NCBI GenBank assembly: GCA_016704655.1
Contig: JADIZR010000008.1
Coordinates: forward strand, 62,001 to 126,000
Direction: 5' to 3'
Length of the DNA: 64,000 bases
DNA from: Pseudomonadota bacterium
Lineage (GTDB): Bacteria > Pseudomonadota > Gammaproteobacteria > Steroidobacterales > Steroidobacteraceae
A program made the position numbers and the translations under genes. Positions 1 through 8,935 of this stretch are shown here, in pieces (within the stretch, counting starts at the first letter, position 1; every line of letters starts with the position of its first letter). The notes below the pieces were generated by a model. It was given only the letters and a program-made list of their open reading frames with translations, ran no database searches and was not told the DNA's origin.

Positions 1-135
1 GGTTGCCGGCGCGACGGCTGTCGCAGCGTCACCGGCGGCAGCCGGGGCGGCGGCCTCCTTGTCGTCGGAACCGCAACCGGCAAGAGCGAGGCCGGCGAAG
101 AGCGCCAGGGCAAAGAGGGTCGGCTTGAGCTTCAT
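1..135 (-). CDS. Lipoprotein, N-terminal part only
   Basis: Forty-five codons are visible before the reading frame runs off the left edge. The protein begins MKLKPTLFALALFAGLALAG followed by Cys, a classical signal peptide with lipobox LAGC, so it is predicted to be lipidated by Lgt and cut by LspA. The residues after the Cys are G-S-D-D and then an Ala-rich linker, so no Asp sits at +2 and outer-membrane sorting is possible. It lies 40 nt downstream of mltB on the same strand and may be the last gene of the elongation operon. In related bacteria RlpA or DacA often follow, but the visible residues do not identify either. Confidence 0.7.
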   Translation of the reverse strand, partial: MKLKPTLFALALFAGLALAGCGSDDKEAAAPAAAGDAATAVAPAT

Positions 136-175
136 TTCTGCGTGGGAACCATAGGTGTAGGGTGGAGTGGAGGAT

Positions 176-1300
176 TCAGGTGCCGGAGGTCGTCGTCGAC
201 CATCCAGTGGACGGCGCCGCTGGCTTCGTCGGTGCGGGGGCGACGTACCCGCCGCCCGCAGGCAACGGCTGCCCTGAGCGCCTGGCGCCGATGGCGTCCG
301 CGAGGTCGCTGACGGCGCTCGCATACATGTGACTGCGGTTGTAGCGCGTGATCGCGTAGAAATTGGTGAAGCCGACACGGTATTCGGTCCCGCCCGCCAC
401 TTTGAGCGCGACCAGCATCGCCGGTGCATCCGCAGGCAGGCTCGTCTCGAACCTGACGCCGCGCGCCCGCAACGAACCCACGGTTTCCGTCAGCGCCAGC
501 TTCTCGCCCAGGCCCTCCAGGTTGGCGCTGCTCGCGTCGGCTGCCGCCAGGACCGGTTCGCCCGCGCGCCAGCCGTGCACCTTGAGGTAGTTGCCTACGC
601 TCGAGAACACGTCGGCCCAGTCGTTCCAGAGGTCGCGCTTGCCGTCCGCGTCGCCGTCGACCGCGTAGTTGCGGAAGCTGCTCGGCATGAACTGCGGCAG
701 TCCCATGGCGCCCGCGTAGGAGCCGACCGGCGCGAGCGGGTCGAGACCTTCTTCGCGGGCCATCACGAGATATTGCTCGAGTTCGCCGCGGAAGAACGCC
801 TGGCGGGGCGGGTAATCGAAGGCGAGCGTCGCGAGCGCGTCGATCACTCGATACTTGCCGACGTTTTCGCCGAAGAACGTCTCGACGCCGACGATGCCGA
901 GCAGGATGTCCACGGGGACGCCGGTTGCGGTCGCGGCTTGCTCGAGTTCGGCCTGCTTCAGGCCGTGGACCTCGGCGCCACGCGCGATGCGACGCTCGAT
1001 CAGGAACCTGGGCCGGTACTCGTCCCACGCCAGCGTGCGCTCGGCCGGTTTCGCGATCGCTTGCAGGATCGCGGGCTTGGATTCGACCTGCGCGAACAGC
1101 GCGACGAGCGGTTCAGCCTCGAAGCCGTGCTTCTTGCCGACGCTGGCGATGAAGGCGTCGATGTCGGCGCGCGCGGGATCGAAAGCCTGGGCATGCGCGG
1201 GCTGCGCATGCCAGAGCGCAAGCGAGAGCGCCACCGCGAAGGGGCGGGCGATGCAGCGGAGCGGGCCGGTGGCCCGCCGAGTGAGCGGTTGCCGTGTCAC
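176..1300 (-). CDS. mltB: Lytic murein transglycosylase B
   Basis: 374 aa. It cleaves the MurNAc-GlcNAc bond of peptidoglycan to give 1,6-anhydro ends in the periplasm. A signal peptide (PFAVALSLALWHAQPAHAQA) is followed by the MltB/SLT catalytic domain: GIVGVETFFGENVGKY carries the expected catalytic Glu, and GAMGLPQFMPSSFRNYAVDGDADG and the NRSHMYASAVSDLADAI end are typical of the MltB family. The start chosen is a GTG whose bases overlap the rodA stop (GTGA), matching the overlaps elsewhere in this operon. No lipobox is seen, so this is a soluble periplasmic form rather than a lipoprotein like E. coli MltB. It probably acts with the Rod complex encoded upstream. Confidence 0.92.
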   Translation of the reverse strand: MTRQPLTRRATGPLRCIARPFAVALSLALWHAQPAHAQAFDPARADIDAFIASVGKKHGFEAEPLVALFAQVESKPAILQAIAKPAERTLAWDEYRPRFLIERRIARGAEVHGLKQAELEQAATATGVPVDILLGIVGVETFFGENVGKYRVIDALATLAFDYPPRQAFFRGELEQYLVMAREEGLDPLAPVGSYAGAMGLPQFMPSSFRNYAVDGDADGKRDLWNDWADVFSSVGNYLKVHGWRAGEPVLAAADASSANLEGLGEKLALTETVGSLRARGVRFETSLPADAPAMLVALKVAGGTEYRVGFTNFYAITRYNRSHMYASAVSDLADAIGARRSGQPLPAGGGYVAPAPTKPAAPSTGWSTTTSGT

Positions 1301-2445
1301 GTTGAGACCAGTTTGCGGCGGGAGTGGACTGCCATGAGGATACCGAACCCTGCCATGAGGGTCACCAGCGATGTGCCGCCGTAACTTACGAGCGGCAACG
1401 GCACGCCAACGACGGGCAGCAGTCCCGCGACCATGCCGCTGTTGACGAAGGCGTACACCGAGAACAGCAGCGTGAGACTGCCAGCCGTCAGACGGGTGAA
1501 CGTGTCCTGTGCCTGAGTCGCGATGTAGAGCCCGCGACCGATCACGAGCAGATACAGCGCCATCAGCACGATGCAGCCGACGAGGCCCCATTCCTCGCCG
1601 ATCACGGCGAAGATGAAGTCGGTCGAGCGCTCGGGCAGGAACTCGAGCTGTGCCTGGCTGCCGTTCATGAAGCCTTTGCCGAAGATTCCACCCGAGCCGA
1701 TCGCGATCTGCGACTGGATCGTGTGGTAGCCGGCTCCGAGCGGGTCGTTCTGCGGGTTCAGGAAGGTCAGCACACGCTGGCGCTGGTAGTCGTGCAGCAG
1801 GAACTTCCAGACCACCGGGATGGCTCCCGCGATCAATGCACCCAATCCGAGGATGTACCGCAGTTGCAGTCCCGCGAGCAGGATGACGAGCCCGCCGCCT
1901 GCCGTCACCAGCAGTGCGGTGCCGAGGTCGGGCTGCTCGGCGATCAGCAGCGTCGGCACGAGCACGATCAGCGCCACGATGACCAGGGTCGTGAAGTCGG
2001 GTGGCAGCGGCCTCTCGTGCAGGTACCAGGCGCAGCAGAGCGGTACCGCGATCTTCATGATCTCGGACGGCTGGAACCGGATGAACCCGAGGTCGAGCCA
2101 GCGCTGCGCGCCCATCGCGACGTCGCCCACGACGGCGACGGCGATCAGCAGCAGCAGACCCACGCCATAGAGGAACGGCGCGCCGATTCGCATGACGCGC
2201 GGCGGAATCTGGGCGACGATCGTCAGCACGCCGAGGCCGAGGCCGACGCGTGCGGCCTGGCCGAGGAAGATGCGCACGTCCTCGCCCGCTGCGCTGTAGA
2301 GCACGATCAGGCCGACGGCGCACACGGCCAGCACGCTCAGCAGCAGCGGCCCGTCGATGTGCAGGGCGTCGAGCAGGCGACCCGTCAGCGTGAACGTGCG
2401 CTGGGCGCGGCTCGAGTGCCCGGGTCCGGCGATCTCTGTCCTCAT
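1297..2445 (-). CDS. rodA: Rod-shape SEDS glycosyltransferase RodA
   Basis: 382 aa, the usual length. RodA is the SEDS-family peptidoglycan polymerase of the elongasome and acts in the inner membrane with PBP2. The sequence shows about ten hydrophobic segments and SEDS signatures: LDLGFIRFQPSEIMKIAVPL, the NPQNDPLGAGYHTIQSQIAIGSGG loop with the conserved Asp after NP, and the C-terminal GVPLPLVSYGGTSLVTLM. Its ATG overlaps the mrdA stop by ATGA, and mltB starts inside its own stop codon, so translation of the three genes is probably coupled. Confidence 0.96.
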   Translation of the reverse strand: MRTEIAGPGHSSRAQRTFTLTGRLLDALHIDGPLLLSVLAVCAVGLIVLYSAAGEDVRIFLGQAARVGLGLGVLTIVAQIPPRVMRIGAPFLYGVGLLLLIAVAVVGDVAMGAQRWLDLGFIRFQPSEIMKIAVPLCCAWYLHERPLPPDFTTLVIVALIVLVPTLLIAEQPDLGTALLVTAGGGLVILLAGLQLRYILGLGALIAGAIPVVWKFLLHDYQRQRVLTFLNPQNDPLGAGYHTIQSQIAIGSGGIFGKGFMNGSQAQLEFLPERSTDFIFAVIGEEWGLVGCIVLMALYLLVIGRGLYIATQAQDTFTRLTAGSLTLLFSVYAFVNSGMVAGLLPVVGVPLPLVSYGGTSLVTLMAGFGILMAVHSRRKLVST

Positions 2446-4373
2446 TCGTCCATGCCTCCTGCGGGCGGCGGGGGGGTTGGAGCCGCCGCCTGGGCCGCCT
2501 CGTGCGGCAGCAGGTAGGCATCGAACACCGCTCGCGCAATCGGCCCCGCCGTGCTGCCGCCGTGACGGCCGTTTTCGACCACCACGGCGATCGCAATTTT
2601 CGGGTCGTCGACCGGCGCGAACGCAATGAACAGCGCGTGATCGCGCAGGCGCTCGGACACCTGCGATTCGTTGTATTTTTCGTTCTGGCCGATGGAGAAG
2701 ACCTGCGCGGTGCCGGTCTTGCCGGCGACCTTGTAGGGCGCGCCGGCCTGCACGCGGACCGCGGTGCCGCCAGGGCTCACCACGCCGATCATGCCGTCGA
2801 TGATGGTGTCCCAGTAACCCGCGTCGTCGACTTTCACATCCGGCAGCGGTCGGGGCGGCAGCGTCGCCACGGCGCCCGTAAGAGAATCACGCACCGCACG
2901 CACGAGTCGAGGCTGGAACCGCTTGCCGCGCATCGCGAGCGTCGCGGTGGCATGCGCGAGTTGCAGCGGCGTCGTCAGCATGTAGCCCTGGCCGATGCCG
3001 GCGATGACCGTCTCGCCCGGGAACCACACCTGCAGTTCCTTCTTCTTGAACGCCTTCTTCTTCCAGGCCTGCGAGGGGACCAGGCCTGTGCGTTCACCGA
3101 GTATGTCGATACCCGTCTTCTGGTTGAGCCCGAACTGGACCAGGAAGTCGTGCAGGCGGTCGATGCCGATCTGGTCGGACACGCCGTAGAAATAGGTATC
3201 GCACGACTGTGCAATCGCCTTGTGCATGTCGACCGTGCCGTGGCCCTGCTTCTTCCAGTCACGGAACCTGCGGCTCGAGTTCGGGAACTGCCAGACACCG
3301 CGGCAGTAGCGCGTGTCCTCCGCCGCCATGACGCCGTACTGCAGCGCGGCCAAGGCGACGAACGGCTTGATCGTGGAACCCGGTGGGTAGACGCCGCGCA
3401 GCGCACGGTCGATCAGGGGCTTGTCGATGTTGTCCGCGAGCGCACGGTATTCCGGCACGGTGAGGCCGCGCGCAAAGCCGTTGGGATCGAACGTCGGCGT
3501 GCTGACGAAGGCGAGAACGTCCCCGTTGCGGGGGTCGATTGCGACGACCGCTGCCCTCTGCGCACCGAGCGCTGCCTCGGCCACCTGCTGCAGCTTGTGG
3601 TCGATCGTGAGGTACAGGTCGTTGCCGGCGATCGGCTCCTTGCGTTGCAGGTCTGGCGCCTTGACGCCGACTCGATCGACGCGACGACCCTGCGCATTGA
3701 CCAGGAGCTGCTGGTAGCCGGTCTCGCCGTGCAGCAGCTCCTCGTAATTGCGTTCGACGCCGAGCTTGCCGATCAGCGTCGTACCGGCGTATTTCGAGAC
3801 GTCGATGCGCTGCTGGTCCTGTTCGCTGATGGCGCCGACGTAACCGAGCGCGTGCACGCCCACGCCCGCGTGCGGATAAAGTCGCGTCAGCCGCGGACGG
3901 ATCTCGACGCCCGGGAAGTCGGGTCGATGCACGGCGAAGCGCGCGAGTTCCTCTTCGGACAGCTGCAGGCGGACTGGGACTGCGTCGAACGCGCGCCGCG
4001 CCATGATCGCGCGCCTGGTCCGCACCAGGTCTTCTGCGGGCAGCAGGCCGAGCGCCACGAGCCGGGCCAGCGTGTCGTCGACGTCGGGGGTCTGCTCGCG
4101 CGTGAGTTCCAGCTGATACGCCGGTCGATTGAGTGCGAGGGGTTCGCCTGCACGATCGAGCAGGAGGCCGCGCGGGGGCGGGATCGGTTCGATGCGGATG
4201 CGGTTGCCCTGTGACAATTCGCTGAAGTAGTCGTGCCTGACCACCTGCAGGTAGAAGAGGCGGGTAAACAGCGCGCCGAGCAGCACCATGATGACGAGCG
4301 TGGCGGCGACGACGCGCCGGCCGAACATGCGCTGTTCGGCGTGATGATCCTTGAGCCGGGAGTTGCGGGTCAT
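2442..4373 (-). CDS. mrdA: Penicillin-binding protein 2 (elongation-specific transpeptidase)
   Basis: 643 aa. PBP2 crosslinks lateral-wall peptidoglycan in the periplasm while anchored by one N-terminal membrane helix (about residues 18-40). The penicillin-binding dimerization domain (YFSELSQGNRIRIEPIPPPRG onward) precedes the transpeptidase domain. The active-site S-x-x-K lies in PGSTIKPF (Ser near residue 333), the S-x-N-type motif is SCD in AQSCDTYFYG, and the KTG box is in AGKTGTAQV (about residue 552). The start is the MTRNSRLKDHH methionine at 4373. The frame extends upstream, but that stretch reaches into the mreD end and does not look like PBP2. Confidence 0.95.
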   Translation of the reverse strand: MTRNSRLKDHHAEQRMFGRRVVAATLVIMVLLGALFTRLFYLQVVRHDYFSELSQGNRIRIEPIPPPRGLLLDRAGEPLALNRPAYQLELTREQTPDVDDTLARLVALGLLPAEDLVRTRRAIMARRAFDAVPVRLQLSEEELARFAVHRPDFPGVEIRPRLTRLYPHAGVGVHALGYVGAISEQDQQRIDVSKYAGTTLIGKLGVERNYEELLHGETGYQQLLVNAQGRRVDRVGVKAPDLQRKEPIAGNDLYLTIDHKLQQVAEAALGAQRAAVVAIDPRNGDVLAFVSTPTFDPNGFARGLTVPEYRALADNIDKPLIDRALRGVYPPGSTIKPFVALAALQYGVMAAEDTRYCRGVWQFPNSSRRFRDWKKQGHGTVDMHKAIAQSCDTYFYGVSDQIGIDRLHDFLVQFGLNQKTGIDILGERTGLVPSQAWKKKAFKKKELQVWFPGETVIAGIGQGYMLTTPLQLAHATATLAMRGKRFQPRLVRAVRDSLTGAVATLPPRPLPDVKVDDAGYWDTIIDGMIGVVSPGGTAVRVQAGAPYKVAGKTGTAQVFSIGQNEKYNESQVSERLRDHALFIAFAPVDDPKIAIAVVVENGRHGGSTAGPIARAVFDAYLLPHEAAQAAAPTPPPPAGGMDE

Positions 4374-4386
4374 CGCGCTCCTGCGG

Positions 4387-4872
4387 TCAGGAAGAGCGGC
4401 GCGTGAGCGAATCGCCCAGTGCAACCACCAGCGGCCAGAGCAATGCGCCCGACAGGACCGGCAGCCAGCGGACCCACCCCGTGAAGCCGTGGCCGGTCAG
4501 GCCATCGATCCAGAACATCAGGAAGTGGTACAGGCCGAGCAGCAGCATGACGATCACCGCCTGCTGCACGATCGGGAACATGCGCATGCGCAGCTGCAGC
4601 TTGTGCGTGAGGTAACCCACGACGAGGAAACCGAGCGCGTGCTGTCCGAGCACCATGCCGCGCAGCACGTCGAGGAAAAGCCCCGACAGCCACGCGTAGC
4701 CGAGCCCGGCGATGCGCGGACTGGTCAGCACGAAATAAATCATCGCGAGCAGCGCGAGATCGGGCCGGACCGGATCGAGCCAGCCTGGCAGCGGCACGAT
4801 CGCGAGGACGAGACCGGCGGCCATGCTGATCCAGTACAGCAACCGGCGGGCGAACATGCTCATCGGCCTCAT
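4387..4872 (-). CDS. mreD: Rod shape-determining protein MreD
   Basis: 161 aa integral inner-membrane protein of the elongasome, linking MreC to RodA/PBP2. Five or six hydrophobic segments are visible, with the typical MreD stretch WLDPVRPDLALLAMIYFVL near the start and GLFLDVLRGMVLGQHALGF in the middle. The start is the ATG at 4872 (MRPMSMFARRLL), overlapping the mreC stop as ATGA; MSMF three residues later is an alternative. It is 13 nt upstream of mrdA. Confidence 0.9.
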   Translation of the reverse strand: MRPMSMFARRLLYWISMAAGLVLAIVPLPGWLDPVRPDLALLAMIYFVLTSPRIAGLGYAWLSGLFLDVLRGMVLGQHALGFLVVGYLTHKLQLRMRMFPIVQQAVIVMLLLGLYHFLMFWIDGLTGHGFTGWVRWLPVLSGALLWPLVVALGDSLTRRSS

Positions 4873-5816
4873 TCGCCACCTGCCTGCGCGGGTGGCGTCG
4901 CCGTTGCAGGCTGTCGACCGGCGCACCTGGCGGCGCGGATTGTGCGTCGCCGCCGACCGGCGGGCGCTGGATCGGCCGGCGGCTTGAACCAGACCAGCAG
5001 CACTTCGCGCGCCTGATCCAGCCTGGCCGTCGGTTTGGCTTCGACCAGCGCGAACGTGCTGCCGGCGCGCTTGACCTTCGATACCTGTGCCACCGGGTAG
5101 CCCGCCGGGAATACGCCGCCCATCCCGGTGGAGAGCAGCAGGTCGCCGGTCTGCAGGTCGGATTCGACGGTCACGAACGGCAACGACAGCTTGTGCTGGT
5201 CGCCAGTGCCGACGGCGATCGTGCGTACGCCGCTGCGGTTGGACTGCACCGGGATCGCATGCTCGGCGTCGCTGATCAGGATGACTTCGGCCGTGGAGGC
5301 GTTGACCTTCGAAACCTGGCCGAAGATGCCGTCGCCGTCGAGCACCGCCTGGTCCTTGAACACGCCATCGGCTGCCCCTTTGTCGAGCAGCACGCGGTGC
5401 CGGAAAGGATCGAGATCGACGTTGAGGATGGAGGCGACCAGCACCTTTTCGGCGATGCCCGCGCTGTTCGCGCGCATTTCGCGCAGCCGCCGGTTTTCTT
5501 CCTCCAGCACGGCGAATCGCTGCAGCTGCAGGTTGGCGAGGCGCAGGCGGGTCGTGAGCGCGAGGTTCTCCTGGCGCAGGCGACTGCGGTCAGCGAAGGA
5601 CCCGGTGACCCAGTCCGTCGCGCGGAAGGGGAAATCGACCGCACGCTGCATCGGGTAGATGACCCGGCTCAGCGCCTCGCGGATGCGGTCGATCTGGTGG
5701 TAGCGGTGATCGGCCGTCATCAACCCGACCGAGATCGCCGCCAGCGTAAGGAAATACGCGGTCAGCGGCGGTCCGCGGCCGATGATCGGGCGGGAGTCGT
5801 GCGAAAGCTCGACCAC
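4869..5816 (-). CDS. mreC: Rod shape-determining protein MreC
   Basis: 315 aa. A bitopic protein with one membrane helix (LTAYFLTLAAISVGLMTA), then a coiled coil (about residues 75-115, RLRQENLALTTRLRLANLQL to EEENRRLREM), then the periplasmic beta domain typical of MreC (GIFGQVSKVNASTAEVILISD, VESDLQTGDLLLSTGMGGVFPAGYPV). It connects cytoplasmic MreB to the periplasmic synthases. The start is GTG at 5816, 21 nt after mreB ends. The last 35 or so residues are Ala/Arg/Pro-rich low complexity. Confidence 0.93.
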   Translation of the reverse strand: MVELSHDSRPIIGRGPPLTAYFLTLAAISVGLMTADHRYHQIDRIREALSRVIYPMQRAVDFPFRATDWVTGSFADRSRLRQENLALTTRLRLANLQLQRFAVLEEENRRLREMRANSAGIAEKVLVASILNVDLDPFRHRVLLDKGAADGVFKDQAVLDGDGIFGQVSKVNASTAEVILISDAEHAIPVQSNRSGVRTIAVGTGDQHKLSLPFVTVESDLQTGDLLLSTGMGGVFPAGYPVAQVSKVKRAGSTFALVEAKPTARLDQAREVLLVWFKPPADPAPAGRRRRTIRAARCAGRQPATATPPAQAGGE

Positions 5817-5837
5817 GGGGGTCGGGAGGCGTCGCGA

Positions 5838-6881
5838 TCAATCCAGGCCGAACAGGCCCGGACCGTGCTCGTCGATCAGCTCCAGCATCTTGCCGCCGCC
5901 GCGCGCCACGCAGGTGAGCGGATCTTCGGCGACCACCACCGGCAGGCCCGTCTCTTCCATGAGCAGCTTGTCGATGTCACGTAGCAGCGCGCCGCCACCC
6001 GTGAGGACGATGCCGCGTTCGGCGACGTCCGAACCGAGTTCCGGCGGGGTCTGCTCGAGCGCGGCCTTGACCGCACCGACGATGCCCTGCAGCGGTTCCT
6101 GCAGCGCCTCGAGGATTTCGTTGGAGTTGAGCGTAAAACTGCGCGGGACGCCCTCGGAGAGGTTGCGGCCCTTGACCGAGATTTCCTTGACGTGCTGGCC
6201 GGGGTAGGCCGAGCCGATCTCGATCTTGATGCGCTCGGAGGTGGCTTCGCCGATCAGGATGCCGTAGTTGCGGCGCACGTAATTGATGATGGCTTCGTCG
6301 AAACGGTCGCCGCCGATGCGCACCGCGCCGGCGAAGACGATGCCGTTCAGCGAGATCACCGCCACCTCGGACGTGCCGCCGCCGATGTCGAGCACCATCG
6401 AGCCGCGGGCCTCGTGCACCGGCATACCGGCGCCGACAGCGGCTGCCATGGGTTCTTCGATCAGGCGCACCCAGCGGGCGCCTGCACCCTCGGCGGATTC
6501 CTGGATCGCCCGGCGCTCGACCTGCGTCGAGCCATAAGGCACGCACACCAGCACGCGCGGGCTGGGGCGGATCATGCGATTGCCGTGCACCTTCTCGATG
6601 AAGAACTGCAGCATCTTCTCGGTGATGGTGAAGTCGGCGATGACGCCGTCCTTCATCGGGCGGATGGCCGTGATGTTGCCCGGCGTGCGGCCGAGCATGT
6701 TCTTGGCCTCCGTGCCGACGGCCTCGATTTTCTTGCCGCCGCGCGAGGGTTCCTCGCGGATGGCGACGACGGACGGCTCGTTCAGCACGATGCCTTTGCC
6801 GCGGACATAGATCAGCGTATTGGCGGTGCCAAGGTCGATCGAGAGGTCGTTGGAGAAGTAGCCCCGGAGTTTCTTGAACAT
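5838..6881 (-). CDS. mreB: Rod shape-determining actin homologue MreB
   Basis: 347 aa, full length. A bacterial actin that forms membrane-bound filaments directing lateral wall synthesis. The N-terminus MFKKLRGYFSNDLSIDLGTA contains the amphipathic start and the phosphate-1 motif (DLGTANTLIY). Phosphate-2 is VLDIGGGTSEVAVISL and the adenosine motif is GIVLTGGGALLRDIDKLL. It is the first gene of the mreBCD-mrdA-rodA-mltB operon and is divergent from gatC. A promoter candidate lies about 50 nt upstream. Confidence 0.97.
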   Translation of the reverse strand: MFKKLRGYFSNDLSIDLGTANTLIYVRGKGIVLNEPSVVAIREEPSRGGKKIEAVGTEAKNMLGRTPGNITAIRPMKDGVIADFTITEKMLQFFIEKVHGNRMIRPSPRVLVCVPYGSTQVERRAIQESAEGAGARWVRLIEEPMAAAVGAGMPVHEARGSMVLDIGGGTSEVAVISLNGIVFAGAVRIGGDRFDEAIINYVRRNYGILIGEATSERIKIEIGSAYPGQHVKEISVKGRNLSEGVPRSFTLNSNEILEALQEPLQGIVGAVKAALEQTPPELGSDVAERGIVLTGGGALLRDIDKLLMEETGLPVVVAEDPLTCVARGGGKMLELIDEHGPGLFGLD

Positions 6882-6932
6882 TTAGGATTCGCGGAAGAAG
6901 GAGGGGAGCGCTGCCTTGCGCTAAATCGCGGC

Positions 6933-6961
6933 AATTTAACCATAGTCACGACATTCCACAA
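6933..6961 (-). promoter_or_regulatory. Candidate sigma-70 promoter of the mreB operon
   Basis: On the minus strand TTGTGG and TAAATT are separated by exactly 17 nt and lie about 50 nt before the mreB ATG. The match is fair, not perfect. It is read from the sequence only. Confidence 0.4.
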
Positions 6962-6976
6962 GGTCGCGTGTATGAT
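6948..6976 (+). promoter_or_regulatory. Candidate sigma-70 promoter of gatCAB
   Basis: ACGACA, 17 nt, then TATGAT, ending about 38 nt before the gatC ATG. It overlaps the minus-strand mreB candidate, so the two transcription units may share and compete for this 133-nt region. Confidence 0.4.
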
Positions 6977-7014
6977 TTGTGACTGTTTTTTCCAGTCCTT
7001 TCGAGCATTTCCAG

Positions 7015-7305
7015 ATGAGCCTGACACGCACCCAGGTCGAGGGGATCGCCCACCTCGCACGCCTCGAGATCACCGAGGCGCAGATGCCCGTGTACGTCGA
7101 AAGCCTCTCGCGCATCATCGACTTCGTCGAGCAGCTTGCCGCGGCCGACACGGCCGGCGTCGAGCCCATGGCGCACCCGCTTGCCGACCAGGTCCAGCGG
7201 TTGCGCCCGGATGCGGTCTCAGAGACCGATCAGCGCGAGAAGTTCCAGCAGAACGCGCCGAGCGTCGCCGCTGGACTCTACCTGGTGCCCAAGGTCATCG
7301 AGTGA
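7015..7305 (+). CDS. gatC: Asp-tRNA(Asn)/Glu-tRNA(Gln) amidotransferase subunit C
   Basis: 96 aa. The small subunit that wraps around GatA and GatB and stabilises the heterotrimer. MSLTRTQVEGIAHLARLEIT and the C-terminal FQQNAPSVAAGLYLVPKVIE are characteristic (the family usually shows LxxNAP...G.F.VPKVI). The start is the ATG at 7015; an in-frame upstream methionine would add 12 residues unlike the family. A gatCAB set means that Gln-tRNA or Asn-tRNA (or both) is made by transamidation here. Confidence 0.93.
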   Translation: MSLTRTQVEGIAHLARLEITEAQMPVYVESLSRIIDFVEQLAAADTAGVEPMAHPLADQVQRLRPDAVSETDQREKFQQNAPSVAAGLYLVPKVIE

Positions 7306-7341
7306 CGCAGCGACCGTGATGGTGCCACTTCCCGGAAAGTT

Positions 7342-7440
7342 GAAAATGGGGACGCTCACCTATTTCGCCCACCTGTTGCGTGACAGACCGCACGAAATTG
7401 GCGAAACCGTTGAGCGAAACAGGTGAGCGTCCCCGTTTTC
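7342..7440. repeat. REP-like inverted repeat, core GGGGACGCTCACC
   Basis: Left arm 7342-7368 and right arm 7414-7440 are inverted copies matching at about 25 of 27 positions; each contains GGGGACGCTCACCT flanked by A/T-rich ends (GAAAA and TTTCGC). The 45-nt spacer has smaller internal similarity (GAAATTGGCGAAACC). It fills most of the gatC-gatA gap. The same core forms a second palindrome at 47183-47271. Such GGGGAC palindromes resemble substrates of REP-associated tyrosine transposases (RAYT), but no transposase gene is in the window. Confidence 0.75.
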
Positions 7441-7465
7441 CCAGCCCTTTCGCCGTAGACGACCC

Positions 7466-8932
7466 ATGCACACACTGACCGTATCAGAACTCGCCGCCGG
7501 CCTCCGTGCCCGCAAGTTCTCGAGCCTCGACCTGACGCTGCATTTCCTCGGCCGCATCGAACGCCTCGGGCCCGAGCTCAACGCGTTCGTCACCGTGACG
7601 GCAGATCGCGCCCTGGACGACGCCCGGGCCGCGGACGAGGCGCTGGCGAAGGGCGCGGGCGGCCCGCTCACGGGCGTACCGGTCGCGCACAAGGACATCT
7701 TCTGCACCGACGGCATCCGCACGACGTGCTCGTCGAAAATGCTGTCCGGTTTCGTCGCGCCGTACGACGCAACGGTCGTCAGTCGCTGGCGTGCCGCGGG
7801 CACGGTGCTGCTCGGCAAGACCAACATGGACGAATTCGCGATGGGTTCGTCGAACGAGACGAGCTATTTCGGCCCGGTCAGGAACCCGTGGGACCACAAG
7901 CGCGTGCCGGGCGGTTCGTCGGGTGGCTCTGCGGCCGCGGTGGCGGCCTGCATCGCGCCGGCTGCCACGGGCACCGACACCGGTGGCTCGATCCGCCAAC
8001 CGGCGGCGCTCACCAACCTGACGGGCATCAAGCCGACGTACGGCCGCGTGTCGCGCTACGGCATGATCGCGTACGCTTCCAGCCTCGACCAGGCCGGCGT
8101 GCTGGCGCGCTCGGCCGAGGACGCCGCGCTGCTGCTCGAGGCCATGTCGGGCTTCGATCCCAACGACTCCACCAGCGTCGATCGCCCGGTGCCGAACTAC
8201 GCGGCCGAGCTCAACCAGCCGCTCAAGGGGCTGCGTGTCGGCATCATCCGCGAGTTCTTCGGCGAGGGTCTCGACCCGGCCGTCGAGCAACGCGTGCGTG
8301 CGGCAATTGGCCTGCTGCAGCAGGAAGGCGCCGTCGTCAGGGACGTGAGCTTGCCGAGCCTGCCGCTCTCCGTGCCGACGTATTACGTCGTCGCTCCGGC
8401 CGAGTGCTCATCCAACCTGTCGCGCTTCGACGGCGTGCGCTTCGGCCATCGCTGCGAGCAGCCGAAAGACCTGCTCGACCTGTACAAGCGATCGCGCGGC
8501 GAGGGCTTCGGCGCCGAAGTGAAGCGCCGCATCATGACCGGCACCTACGTGCTGTCGGCCGGCTATTACGATGCCTACTACCTGCAGGCGCAGAAGTGCC
8601 GCGCGCTGATCGCTGCCGATTTCGCCCGTGCGTTCGAGGACGTCGACGTCGTGCTCAGCCCGACGGCACCCACGGCTGCGTTCGAACTCGGCGCCAAGAC
8701 CAGCGACCCGATTGCGATGTACCTCAACGACATCTACTCGATCGCGGCCAACCTGGCGGGCTTGCCTGGCATCTCGATCCCCTGCGGTTTCGTCGACGTA
8801 GGCGGCAAGGACCTGCCCGTGGGCCTGCAGCTCGTCGGTCCGCACTTCGGCGAATCGCGGCTGCTCGCGGTGTCGCACCAGTACCAGCAGCACACCGACT
8901 GGCACAAGCGCGTCGCGCCTGGCTACGCCTGA
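7466..8932 (+). CDS. gatA: Asp-tRNA(Asn)/Glu-tRNA(Gln) amidotransferase subunit A
   Basis: 488 aa. The glutaminase subunit, which releases ammonia from glutamine and passes it to GatB. The amidase-signature triad is visible: Lys in PVAHKDIF, the Ser-rich GGSSGGSAAAVAA, and the nucleophile Ser in DTGGSIRQPAALTNL. FDVVLSPTAPTAAF-like and GLPGISIPCGF motifs near the C-terminus are typical. It is separated from gatC by the REP-like repeat and from gatB by a heptamer-repeat island, so the three subunits remain in order but with unusual spacers. Confidence 0.97.
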   Translation: MHTLTVSELAAGLRARKFSSLDLTLHFLGRIERLGPELNAFVTVTADRALDDARAADEALAKGAGGPLTGVPVAHKDIFCTDGIRTTCSSKMLSGFVAPYDATVVSRWRAAGTVLLGKTNMDEFAMGSSNETSYFGPVRNPWDHKRVPGGSSGGSAAAVAACIAPAATGTDTGGSIRQPAALTNLTGIKPTYGRVSRYGMIAYASSLDQAGVLARSAEDAALLLEAMSGFDPNDSTSVDRPVPNYAAELNQPLKGLRVGIIREFFGEGLDPAVEQRVRAAIGLLQQEGAVVRDVSLPSLPLSVPTYYVVAPAECSSNLSRFDGVRFGHRCEQPKDLLDLYKRSRGEGFGAEVKRRIMTGTYVLSAGYYDAYYLQAQKCRALIAADFARAFEDVDVVLSPTAPTAAFELGAKTSDPIAMYLNDIYSIAANLAGLPGISIPCGFVDVGGKDLPVGLQLVGPHFGESRLLAVSHQYQQHTDWHKRVAPGYA

Positions 8933-8935
8933 AGG

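Noticed and set aside
176..2626. One 816-codon frame covering mltB and most of the rodA region
   Set aside because: Only the last 374 codons are MltB-like; the rest is Arg-rich out-of-frame translation of rodA, and a GTG overlapping the rodA stop gives the natural start.
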